The position numbers were made by a program, and so were the translations under genes. A stretch of 64,000 nucleotides of DNA from Microbacterium sp. T32 (GTDB taxonomy: Bacteria > Actinomycetota > Actinomycetes > Actinomycetales > Microbacteriaceae): the NCBI RefSeq assembly GCF_001619615.1, contig NZ_LQQP01000014.1:1-64000 (forward strand), written 5' to 3'. Under the pieces are notes generated by a model. The model saw only the letters and a program-made list of their open reading frames with translations, did not search any database and was not told the origin of the DNA. Shown in pieces: positions 26,637-36,296 of this stretch (the first letter of the stretch is position 1; each line of letters opens with the position of its first letter).

Positions 26637-27279
26637 GGACTCCGCGCTGCTGCGCGAAGCGTTGATCGCTCTCCTGGAACGGCTGGGCCACACCATCGCC
26701 AGAACGGCGCAGAGCGCGCCTGGACTCCTCGAGGCGTTCGACCAGCTCACCGAATCCGAGGAACCGCCCGACCTCGTCCTCACCGATGTGCGGATGCCAC
26801 CGGGCCACGGCGACGATGGGCTCCGCGCCGCTCTCGAGATCAGGACCTTTCATCCGTCCCAGCCCGTCATGGTTCTTTCGCAGTACATCGCCGACACCTA
26901 TGCCCGCGAGCTCCTCACCCTCCCCGAAGGCGCGATCGGCTACCTACTGAAAGACCGCGTGAACCGCATCCGGGACTTCGCGTCCGCGCTCGAGACCGTC
27001 GCATCGGGTGGAACGGTCATCGACCCCGATGTGGTGCAGCACCTTCTCAGCGAATCCCTCGCGGGACCGCTCGACGGCCTCACAGCGCGGGAACGGGAGG
27101 TGCTCGCGCTCATGGCCGACGGACGGTCGAACACCGATATCGCCGGCGTTCTCTTCCTCACCGATGCCGCCGTGAGCAAACACATCGGCAACATCTTCGC
27201 CAAGCTCGGCCTCGGCCCGGTCGAGGAGAACCGCCGCGTCCGAGCAGTCCTGACCTATCTCCAGGCTGCACGACCGTGA
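26608..27279 (+). CDS. NarL/LuxR-type response regulator
   Basis: The 223-residue protein has a receiver domain with acidic pocket AED (residues 9-11), phospho-acceptor Asp60 in LVLTDVRMPP and Lys in YLLKDR. A LuxR helix-turn-helix follows (LTAREREVLALMADG, SNTDIAGVLFLTDAAVSKH). It overlaps the kinase gene by 29 bases, so they form a coupled two-component pair. GTG at 26608 or 26617 may be the start. Such pairs commonly control an adjacent ABC exporter; here only a permease remnant remains. Confidence 0.92.
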   Translation: MSSVRLLLAEDSALLREALIALLERLGHTIARTAQSAPGLLEAFDQLTESEEPPDLVLTDVRMPPGHGDDGLRAALEIRTFHPSQPVMVLSQYIADTYARELLTLPEGAIGYLLKDRVNRIRDFASALETVASGGTVIDPDVVQHLLSESLAGPLDGLTAREREVLALMADGRSNTDIAGVLFLTDAAVSKHIGNIFAKLGLGPVEENRRVRAVLTYLQAARP

Positions 27280-27313
27280 CACCGCGCGACCGCGGCTCGG
27301 CCGTCCGCACCCC

Positions 27314-27341
27314 GCTCAGCGCATCGGCAACAGGCGCGTCG
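27314..27341 (+). repeat. Attachment-like direct repeat, right copy (lactonase 3' end)
   Basis: GCTCAGCGCATCGG and the next 14 bases form the true 3' end of the lactonase gene, including its stop at 27316-27318. Copies are at 23621 and 24486. Confidence 0.75.
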
Positions 27342-28515
27342 GGGAGGGGGACGCGGTGCGGTGGCGCACGCGGCCCGGGACGCCCGTGCGGGCGTCGAGC
27401 GGGAGCGACACGATCTCGTCGGCGAGTTGACCGGCCACGAGCAGCGTGTCGTTGACCACGACGTGGTGCCGCGGCCAGTGCGTTCCGGCCTCCGCGAGCG
27501 CGGTGAACTGCAGCGCCTCGCCCGCACCGCGGACGGCGAGCACGCCGATCGTGTCGCTGCCCCGCACGCCCGCGTAGAGCGTCGTGCCGTCGCGGCTCGT
27601 GCTCAGCTCGGCGGCGGTGTCGCCCTCGAGTGTGCCGAGCAGCGGCTCACCGGAGACGACGCGCCAGCGGCCCTCGGCATCCGGGGTCAGGACGAAGACC
27701 TCGCGGCTGAGCTCGGTCACGACGTAGAGATGGCCGGACGGATGCCACACCCCGTGCCGCGGTCCGCTGCCCTTCGGCAGCACGACCTCCTGTGTGAGGC
27801 GCAGACCCGCATCCGTCGAGCGCCAGAAGCGGACGAGGTCGAGTCCCATGTCGGTCGTGGCGAGGAGGCCGCGCGGCAGCACGATCGTCTCGTGCGCGCG
27901 TGAGACGCGGGCGCCGACGACGGCTTCCTCGGACTCGGCGTCGGTCTCGGGCAGAGCGTCGTACTCCGGCACGAGGTGCCCGTACTCCTCGCCCGCGGCT
28001 TCGCGCAGCGCCCGCGCGGCGGCCGCGAGGTCGGGTACCGCAGCGCCGGAGACGGCCGCGCCGGTGTCGACGACGAACGGATCGTCGGTGGAGCCGTACG
28101 GGTCGTTCGCTGCCGCGGCGATCACCGGAGCGGAGGGACGGCCGGTGGCATCCAGGGCAATCCGGACGACGCGACCGTCGCCCCAGCAACTCGCCACGAG
28201 GAACGTTCCGTCGGGGGCGACGGCGACGTGACAGACGGCGGCACCGGCCGGGACCGGGGCGCCGAGCGGCGCGAGGCTCGTCTCGCCGGTGCGGCGGTAC
28301 GCCTGCACCGTGCCCTCGGACTCCAGGGCGGCATAGAGCACGTCGAGCTGTAGGTGCGACGCGACCCACGACGGCGAACCGGGAGCTGCGACGGCGGTGC
28401 CGACCATGCCGAGGGGACCGGACGCCCAGACCGAGTCGACGTCACCCGCTTGCAGGATGCCGATGCCCTCGGCCGAGCCCGCGTCGGGGGCGTAGGCGCC
28501 GACCCAGAACCGCAC
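27316..28515 (-). CDS. Beta-propeller lactonase family protein (6-phosphogluconolactonase-like)
   Basis: The 399-residue protein has the repeated blade pattern of the lactonase seven-bladed propeller family: LYAALESEGTVQAYRR, CHVAVAPDGTFLVASCWGDG, GPRHGVWHPSGHLYVVTELS, STSRDGTTLYAGVRGSD and THWPRHHVV. These are Pgl-like hydrolases of sugar lactones, though many members have untested substrates. GTG start at 28515 lies one base after the purA stop, so it is co-transcribed with purA. Its 3' end is the apparent target of two insertions. Confidence 0.88.
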   Translation of the reverse strand: MRFWVGAYAPDAGSAEGIGILQAGDVDSVWASGPLGMVGTAVAAPGSPSWVASHLQLDVLYAALESEGTVQAYRRTGETSLAPLGAPVPAGAAVCHVAVAPDGTFLVASCWGDGRVVRIALDATGRPSAPVIAAAANDPYGSTDDPFVVDTGAAVSGAAVPDLAAAARALREAAGEEYGHLVPEYDALPETDAESEEAVVGARVSRAHETIVLPRGLLATTDMGLDLVRFWRSTDAGLRLTQEVVLPKGSGPRHGVWHPSGHLYVVTELSREVFVLTPDAEGRWRVVSGEPLLGTLEGDTAAELSTSRDGTTLYAGVRGSDTIGVLAVRGAGEALQFTALAEAGTHWPRHHVVVNDTLLVAGQLADEIVSLPLDARTGVPGRVRHRTASPSPTRLLPMR

Positions 28516-28516
28516 G

Positions 28517-29803
28517 TCAGTCGATCAGGTCGTGACGGACGATGACCTGGTCACGGGCCGGACCGACGCCGATGACCGAGATGCGCGTGCCGCTCATCTC
28601 TTCGAGAGCGAGGACGTAGTCCTGCGCCGTCTGCGGCAGCTCCTCGAAGGTGCGCGCGGTCGAGATGTCTTCGCTCCACCCGGGCAGGTACTCGAGGATC
28701 GGCTTGGCGTGGTGGAAGTCGGTCTGGTTCACCGGCAGGTCGTCGAACCGAACCCCGTCGACGTCGTACGCGACGCACACCGGGATCTGCTCGAGACCGC
28801 CGAGGATGTCGAGCTTCGTCAGCACGAGGTCGGTGATGCCGTTGATGCGCGTGGCATAGCGCGTGATGGGGGCGTCGTACCAGCCGACGCGGCGAGGGCG
28901 GCCCGTCGTCGTGCCGAACTCGAAGCCGCGCGAGCGCAGGTAGTCGCCGTTCTCGTCGAACAGCTCGGTCGGGAACGGGCCGGAGCCGACGCGGGTCGTG
29001 TACGCCTTCACGATGCCGACGATGCGGTCGAGGCGGTTGGGTCCGACGCCCGATCCGGTCGCGGCGCCACCCGCGGTGGCGGACGACGAGGTGACGAACG
29101 GGTAGGTGCCGTGGTCGACGTCGAGCATCGTGGCCTGGCCGCCCTCGAAGACGACGACGTCGCCGGCATCCAGGGCGTCGTTCAGGAGCAGCGAGGTGTC
29201 GCTGACCATGGGGCGGACGCGGTCGGCGTACGACAGCAGGTCGTCGACGATCTCGTCGGCGGTGATCGCGCGGCGGTTGAAGATCTTCACGAGCAGGTGG
29301 TTCTTCTGGTCGAGAGCGCCCTCGACCTTCTGCCGCAGGATGTTCTCGTCGAACAGGTCTTGCACGCGGATGCCGACGCGGTTGATCTTGTCGGCGTAGG
29401 CCGGGCCGATACCGCGACCGGTCGTGCCGATCATGCGCTTGCCGAGGAAGCGCTCGGTGACCTTGTCGAGCGTGCGGTGGTACTGCGTGATGATGTGCGC
29501 GTTCGCGCTGATCCGCAGCCGGCTCGTGTCGAGGCCACGGGCGTTCAGCGCCTCGAGCTCGTTGAAGAGCACCTCGAGGTCGATCACGACGCCGTTGCCG
29601 ATGACCGGGTTCACCCCGGGAGACAGGATGCCGCTGGGCAGCAGGTGCAACGCGTACTTCTCGTCGCCGATGACGACGGTGTGACCGGCGTTGTTGCCGC
29701 CGTTGAACTTCACCACCCAGTCGGTGCGCTCACCGAGCAAGTCGGTGGCCTTGCCCTTGCCTTCGTCGCCCCACTGGACGCCGACGATCACGATTCCGGG
29801 CAT
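28517..29803 (-). CDS. purA: Adenylosuccinate synthetase
   Basis: PurA joins IMP and aspartate, using GTP, in AMP synthesis. The 428-residue length is standard. Signatures include WGDEGKGK at residues 11-18, [21 protein letters not shown] and the GTP-site [11 protein letters not shown] at 29803 has GAGGAG a few bases upstream (reverse strand). The lactonase gene follows directly. Confidence 0.98.
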   Translation of the reverse strand: MPGIVIVGVQWGDEGKGKATDLLGERTDWVVKFNGGNNAGHTVVIGDEKYALHLLPSGILSPGVNPVIGNGVVIDLEVLFNELEALNARGLDTSRLRISANAHIITQYHRTLDKVTERFLGKRMIGTTGRGIGPAYADKINRVGIRVQDLFDENILRQKVEGALDQKNHLLVKIFNRRAITADEIVDDLLSYADRVRPMVSDTSLLLNDALDAGDVVVFEGGQATMLDVDHGTYPFVTSSSATAGGAATGSGVGPNRLDRIVGIVKAYTTRVGSGPFPTELFDENGDYLRSRGFEFGTTTGRPRRVGWYDAPITRYATRINGITDLVLTKLDILGGLEQIPVCVAYDVDGVRFDDLPVNQTDFHHAKPILEYLPGWSEDISTARTFEELPQTAQDYVLALEEMSGTRISVIGVGPARDQVIVRHDLID

Positions 29804-29838
29804 GTGCGCTCCTCGCGTGTTATCCGGCGGTACACCCC

Positions 29839-29844
29839 ATCCTA
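29839..29844 (-). promoter_or_regulatory. -10 element for purA
   Basis: TAGGAT on the reverse strand, about 35 bases before the purA ATG, leaving a leader with a GAGGAG ribosome binding site. Confidence 0.4.
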
Positions 29845-29905
29845 TCGAGGGGGGTACGACACGACCGTCCGGCTCCGCCCCGTGGCCCTCGCGCGCAGCG
29901 CCCGA

Positions 29906-29911
29906 TATCTT
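29906..29911 (+). promoter_or_regulatory. -10 element of leaderless promoter for the Pr6Pr gene
   Basis: TATCTT, six bases before the ATG at 29918. Confidence 0.45.
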
Positions 29912-29917
29912 CTCCTC

Positions 29918-32108
<2,191 letters not shown>

Positions 32109-32123
32109 CCCAGCCCAGCGCGC

Positions 32124-32178
32124 GAGGGGTCAATTTCTGTCGCTTCTTCCGGCCGTAGGCGACACTTTTTGACCCCTC
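32124..32178. repeat. Palindromic element family D, copy 2
   Basis: Outer arms GAGGGGTCAA (32124-32133) and TTGACCCCTC (32169-32178), inner GTCGC (32139-32143) and GCGAC (32159-32163), with a 15-base loop. All distances equal those of copy 1 at 19524. It sits between argG and a tetR gene on the same strand. Confidence 0.85.
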
Positions 32179-32192
32179 ACACGAACGGAAAG

Positions 32193-32208
32193 TGCACACG
32201 GGCGTGCA
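32193..32208. promoter_or_regulatory. Candidate TetR operator
   Basis: TGCAC and GTGCA with a six-base centre form a 16-base palindrome where the -35 region of the tetR promoter should lie. Autoregulation is likely. Confidence 0.5.
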
Positions 32209-32217
32209 AGATAGGCG

Positions 32218-32223
32218 TATAGT
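32218..32223 (+). promoter_or_regulatory. -10 element of near-leaderless tetR promoter
   Basis: TATAGT, eight bases before the GTG at 32232. Confidence 0.55.
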
Positions 32224-32231
32224 CGGGTGAC

Positions 32232-32840
32232 GTGAGAACGCCCGCCACCCGTCGTGACGCCGTGGAGAACCGCGCCGGCATCGTCGATGCCGCCACCGCG
32301 GCGATCGGCCACGACCCCCACGCCTCCATCGCCGAGATCGCCGCGCGCGCCGGCCTCTCGCGCCGCGCCCTGTACGGCCACTTCGACGACCGCAATGCCA
32401 TCGTCCGCGAGGTCATCGCCGCGGGCGCCGCGCGCTTCAACGCCATCGCCGACCGCATCGACGACCCCGACTCGCGGCTCGCGCTCGCGCGCCTCGTGTC
32501 CGAGCTGTGGCGCGAGGCCGCGCACGTGCAGGCCGCGGCCTCCCTTGCGCTCGACGACGCACACGTGTCCGAGACCGCGGCATCCCTCGCTCCCCTCCGC
32601 CGCCGCATCGACGCGATCGTCCGCCGCGGCCAGGACGCCGGCGAGCTGCGGACCGACCTCTCCGCCCCGACCCTGTCGCGCCTCCTCGAAGAGACCGGAC
32701 GCATGGTCGTGACCCGCGTCGACGCCGAATCGACCGCGGCCCGCGAGATCGCCGTCACGGCGGTCCTCGGTATCGCCGGCCTCTCGTGGACCGAGGCCCG
32801 GCAGCTCATGGCTCAGCACCCCGACCTGGAGGCGCAGTGA
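32232..32840 (+). CDS. TetR-family regulator of the YhgE/Pip operon
   Basis: The 202-residue protein has a TetR helix-turn-helix near residues 18-60 (IVDAATAAIG, SIAEIAARAGLSRRALYGHF, then DDRNAIVREVI). The C-terminal domain has normal length. Its stop overlaps the start of the next gene (GTGA at 32837-32840), and that gene overlaps the YhgE/Pip gene, so the regulator leads a three-gene operon. It probably represses the operon through the palindrome at 32193. Confidence 0.9.
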   Translation: MRTPATRRDAVENRAGIVDAATAAIGHDPHASIAEIAARAGLSRRALYGHFDDRNAIVREVIAAGAARFNAIADRIDDPDSRLALARLVSELWREAAHVQAAASLALDDAHVSETAASLAPLRRRIDAIVRRGQDAGELRTDLSAPTLSRLLEETGRMVVTRVDAESTAAREIAVTAVLGIAGLSWTEARQLMAQHPDLEAQ

Positions 32841-33586
32841 GAATCGTCCTCGACGCGGTCACGAAAGGACGCGCGCAGCGCGCCCTCCCCGAGACCTCCA
32901 CCTCCTTCGAGACCGGGCGGGCGACGCTCGTCGTCGCGGAGACCGAGCAGCGTCCCACGGTCCTCGGGCTCGTGGCATCCGGTCGGATGAAGATCGACGG
33001 CGGGTCCGTCACGATCGACGGACGGACGGATGCCGGTCAGCTCCGCCGCCGCGTCGCCCTCGTCGATGCGCCCGTCGTGTCGGAACCCTCGTCGAACGTC
33101 ACCGTCACGGGCGTGGTCGCCGAGGAGCTCATGTTCGCCGGACAGGCGCCCACGCCCTTCGCCGCGCAGCGGTGGCTCGAGGGACTCGGGCTGGAGTCGG
33201 TGGCATCCCTCCCGATCGGGAACGTCGATGCGCCGCAGCGGATCCGCCTGCTGCTCGAACTCGCGGCGCTGCGGAAAGGCGTCGACGGGCTCGTGCTCGT
33301 CGCGCCTGACCGGCACGGCGGCCAACCGGCCGCCTGGTGGCGGATCGCCGAGGAGTTCGCCGAGCGCGGGTACGCGGTGCTCGTGATCGCGGGGCACGCC
33401 TCGCTCACGGCGCTCGAGGCGCAGGGTGCGATCGAGGGCGACGGGGCGCTGGAGCCGGTGGTCGCCGCCGAACCCGCGCTCGAGCCGGCACCCGCCGACG
33501 ACCCGGCCGCGGAACCCGTCGAGAACCCCGACCCCGCCGAAGACCCCGCCCCCGAGGCCGACACCCGTCAGGAGGACGCCCGGTGA
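32837..33586 (+). CDS. Degenerate ABC-ATPase-like protein lacking a Walker A motif
   Basis: The 249-residue protein keeps the outline of an ABC ATPase N-terminal lobe (GRATLVVAETEQRP, TVLGLVASGRMKIDGGSVTIDG, then LRRRVALVDAPVV) but the P-loop is replaced by VAETEQRPT, with no GxxGxGK(S/T). The usual LSGGQ and Walker B region is reduced to DAPQRIRLLLELAALRKGVDGLVLVAPD. The last 50 residues are an acidic Pro/Ala/Glu-rich tail. It cannot bind ATP in the normal way. It is coupled to tetR and to the YhgE/Pip gene by four-base overlaps, so it may be a structural partner of that membrane protein. Confidence 0.65.
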   Translation: MRIVLDAVTKGRAQRALPETSTSFETGRATLVVAETEQRPTVLGLVASGRMKIDGGSVTIDGRTDAGQLRRRVALVDAPVVSEPSSNVTVTGVVAEELMFAGQAPTPFAAQRWLEGLGLESVASLPIGNVDAPQRIRLLLELAALRKGVDGLVLVAPDRHGGQPAAWWRIAEEFAERGYAVLVIAGHASLTALEAQGAIEGDGALEPVVAAEPALEPAPADDPAAEPVENPDPAEDPAPEADTRQEDAR

Positions 33587-35478
33587 AGATCCCGCAGATG
33601 ATCGCGGCGGAGCTGCGCCGCCTCACGTCGACCCGCATGTCGATCCTCGCCCTCGTGGCGCTTCTCGCCGTGCCGATCGTGTACGGCGGGCTGTATCTGT
33701 GGGCGAACCAGGACCCGTACGGCAACCTGTCACAGGTCCCCGTCGCGCTCGTCGTCGACGACCGCGGCGCCCAGATCAACGGCGAACAGCGCAACCTCGG
33801 CGATGAGGCAGCGGACCAACTGCTCGACAGCGACACGTTCGAGTGGCATCGCGTCGACGCCGACCAGGCCGCGACCGGACTCGAGCGCGGCGACTTCGAC
33901 TTCATCGTGACGCTCCCCGCCGACTTCAGCGACGCCGTCGCCTCGCTCTCGAGCGACTCCCCTCGGCAGGCCTCGATCGAGCTGCGCACGAACGACGCGA
34001 ACAACTACCTCGCCTCGACGATCGGCTCGCAGGCCGTCGCGCGCATCCAGGAATCGGTGGCGAAGAAGGTCACCGACGAGGCCGGCCTCACGCTCCTCGA
34101 TGCGCTGCACACGATCCGGATGAACCTCGTGGATGCCACGACCGGGGCGACCCAACTCGTCGACGGCCTCGGCACCGCGAAGTCCGGGTCGTCGCAGCTG
34201 GCCTCGGGCTCGGCACAGCTCGCCGACGGCACCGCGAAGCTGTCGGACGGCGCCGCGCAGCTGCGCGACGGAACCGCCCAGCTGCGCGACGGCTCGGCCC
34301 GCGTCGCGGACGGCGCGCAGCAGGTCGCGGGCGGCGTGGATCGCATCGACGCCGCCGCGCGACAGGTCGGCTCGATCGCCGGGGATGCCGCGGCCCAGCT
34401 GCCCCAGGCTCGCGCGGACATCGCGAAGGCTCTGGCGGACGCCGGGCTCACGCAGGCGCAGATCGACCAGATCCTCTCGCGCCTCGACCCGGTGGGCGAC
34501 CGGCTGCAGGCGGCGAACACGCGCGTGCAGGACACCGTCCAGCAGATCAACACGCTCGACGACGGGGCGCGTCAGGTCGCCTCCGGCAGCGCGCAGGTGG
34601 CATCCGGAGCCTCCACCGCCGCGGATGGCGCGTCGGCCCTCGCGGACGGCGCCGCGTCGGCGGCTACCGGAGCCGCGCAGCTGCGCGACGGCGCGAGCCA
34701 GCTCGACAGCGGCCTCGGGCAGCTGTCGGACGGAGCGACGAAGCTGCGCGACGGCCTCGCGTCGGGTGTGCAGCAGATCCCCGACTCCGACGACCGGACC
34801 CGGCAGGCGCAGGCCGACACGATCTCCGACCCGGTGAACGTCGGGTCGACCTCGATCACCAAGGCGCAGAACTACGGCGCGGGCCTCGCCCCGTTCTTCG
34901 CGGCGCTGGCCGGCTGGATCGGCATCTACGCCCTGTTCCTCATCGTGAAGCCGGTGTCCAAGCGCGCGGTCACGGCGCTGCGGTCGCCGTTCCGCGTGAC
35001 GCTCGCGGGGTGGCTGACCCCTGCGGGCCTCGGCGCCGTCCAGATGGTCGGGCTGTTCACGATCCTCGCGTTCGCACTGCAGTTCTCGTTCGCGAATCCG
35101 TGGGCCGCCCTCGGCATCCTGATCTTCGCCTCGGCGACGTACGCGGCGATCGTCCTCGCGCTGAACGTGTGGCTCGGATCCGTCGGCCAGTTCCTGGGGC
35201 TCGTCCTCATGGTGCTGCAGCTCGTCACGGCCGGCGGCACGTTCCCGTGGCAGACGCTGCCCGGGCCGCTCGCGGCGCTGCACCACGTGCTGCCGATGGG
35301 ATACGTCGTGGATGCCATGCGGCAGGTGATGTACGGAGGCGACATCAGCCGCGTCGGGACCGACCTCGCCGTGCTCGGCGCGTGGCTGGTGGGCGGTGTG
35401 CTGCTCGCGGCGATCGGCGTCACGCGCATGACGCACCACCGCACGCTCCGCGACCTGCAACCGAGCCTGATCGGCTGA
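33583..35478 (+). CDS. YhgE/Pip-type ABC-2 membrane protein with heptad-repeat domain
   Basis: The 631-residue protein has one N-terminal helix, a long external region and about five C-terminal helices. The external part starts with the Pip N-domain (YGGLYLWANQDPYGNL, VPVALVVDDRGA). It then has many (S/A)xQLxDG repeats between residues about 190 and 410, typical of YhgE/Pip proteins. The C-terminus has GLAPFFAALAGWIG and HHVLPMGYVVDAMRQ. Relatives include phage-infection protein Pip and ESX-like secretion factors. AGGAGG at 33570-33575 precedes the GTG start. Confidence 0.88.
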   Translation: MKIPQMIAAELRRLTSTRMSILALVALLAVPIVYGGLYLWANQDPYGNLSQVPVALVVDDRGAQINGEQRNLGDEAADQLLDSDTFEWHRVDADQAATGLERGDFDFIVTLPADFSDAVASLSSDSPRQASIELRTNDANNYLASTIGSQAVARIQESVAKKVTDEAGLTLLDALHTIRMNLVDATTGATQLVDGLGTAKSGSSQLASGSAQLADGTAKLSDGAAQLRDGTAQLRDGSARVADGAQQVAGGVDRIDAAARQVGSIAGDAAAQLPQARADIAKALADAGLTQAQIDQILSRLDPVGDRLQAANTRVQDTVQQINTLDDGARQVASGSAQVASGASTAADGASALADGAASAATGAAQLRDGASQLDSGLGQLSDGATKLRDGLASGVQQIPDSDDRTRQAQADTISDPVNVGSTSITKAQNYGAGLAPFFAALAGWIGIYALFLIVKPVSKRAVTALRSPFRVTLAGWLTPAGLGAVQMVGLFTILAFALQFSFANPWAALGILIFASATYAAIVLALNVWLGSVGQFLGLVLMVLQLVTAGGTFPWQTLPGPLAALHHVLPMGYVVDAMRQVMYGGDISRVGTDLAVLGAWLVGGVLLAAIGVTRMTHHRTLRDLQPSLIG

Positions 35479-35594
35479 CGCGGGCGGGCGGCCTCCTTCT
35501 CGGCGCGGTCGCGGGCGGCTCGCGCAGCGTCAAGACCGTGCGCCCGCACGCACCGCGCCGTAGGGTCGTTCCACGACGATCGCGAAGGGATGCC

Positions 35595-36137
35595 ATGGCC
35601 GCCCGCAACACCCGCCTGATGCGCTGCACGCCCGACGACCTGTTCGCCGTGCTCGCCGACGGCTGGCTGTACCCGGTGTGGGTCGTGGGGGCCGCGCGGA
35701 TGCGCGACGTCGACCCGGAGTGGCCGCAAGAAGGCGCCCGGATCCACCACTCGCTGGGCGTGTGGCCCGTGATGGTGCACGACACCACCGAGATGGTCGA
35801 GTGGGACCCGCCGCGCCGCGTCCGACTGCGACCCAAGGCAGGGCCGCTCGGCCGCGGCGTGATCCGCTTCGACGTGCGCCCGCACGGGGACGGGATCGCC
35901 GTCACGATCGCCGAGGAACCGGTGTCGGGGCTGCCGGCTGTGCTCCCTGGCATCCTGTGGCGCCCCCTGCTGGTCCTGCGCAACCACGAATGTCTGAACC
36001 GCCTCGCGTTCCTCGCGGAGGGCCGACGGGAGGAGCGCGAGCGGGGCGAGCTCGAAGCGCGGCCGGTGACTCCCGACCCCGCGGACGGCGCAGCGTCGCC
36101 GCAGGCCGAGAGCGACGCACAGGAATCGGATATCTGA
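35595..36137 (+). CDS. SRPBCC (polyketide cyclase/START-like) family protein
   Basis: The 180-residue protein has an SRPBCC pattern: CTPDDLFAVLADGWLYPVWVVGA at the start, GARIHHSLGVWPVMVHDTTEMVEWDPPRRVRLRPKA in the middle, and a C-terminal long helix (LLVLRNHECLNRLAFLAEG). The fold binds hydrophobic ligands; none is identified. GAAGGGA at 35584-35590 precedes the ATG. The last 40 residues are acidic and low in complexity. Confidence 0.8.
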   Translation: MAARNTRLMRCTPDDLFAVLADGWLYPVWVVGAARMRDVDPEWPQEGARIHHSLGVWPVMVHDTTEMVEWDPPRRVRLRPKAGPLGRGVIRFDVRPHGDGIAVTIAEEPVSGLPAVLPGILWRPLLVLRNHECLNRLAFLAEGRREERERGELEARPVTPDPADGAASPQAESDAQESDI

Positions 36138-36179
36138 ACCTGCGGCAAACGGGAATGCGAAGCCGCTCGACGGCCTTAT

Positions 36180-36197
36180 AGTTGACAAAACACAACT
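36180..36197. promoter_or_regulatory. Promoter and palindrome upstream of the DHA2 transporter
   Basis: AGTTG-N8-CAACT (36180-36197) overlaps a TATAGT (36178-36183) and a TTGACA (36182-36187). The AT-rich block stands out in the 100-base leader of the transporter. It resembles sites of TetR/MarR-type drug-efflux repressors, but no regulator gene is adjacent. Confidence 0.5.
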
Positions 36198-36296
36198 TTC
36201 TCCGGTGTCGGCGACGCCCGTCCGCCGACCCGCCTCGCGCCGCGTATGACCCTTCACGCGGCACTCTCTGTTCGGCCCTCTCTGTATCGAGGAAAC

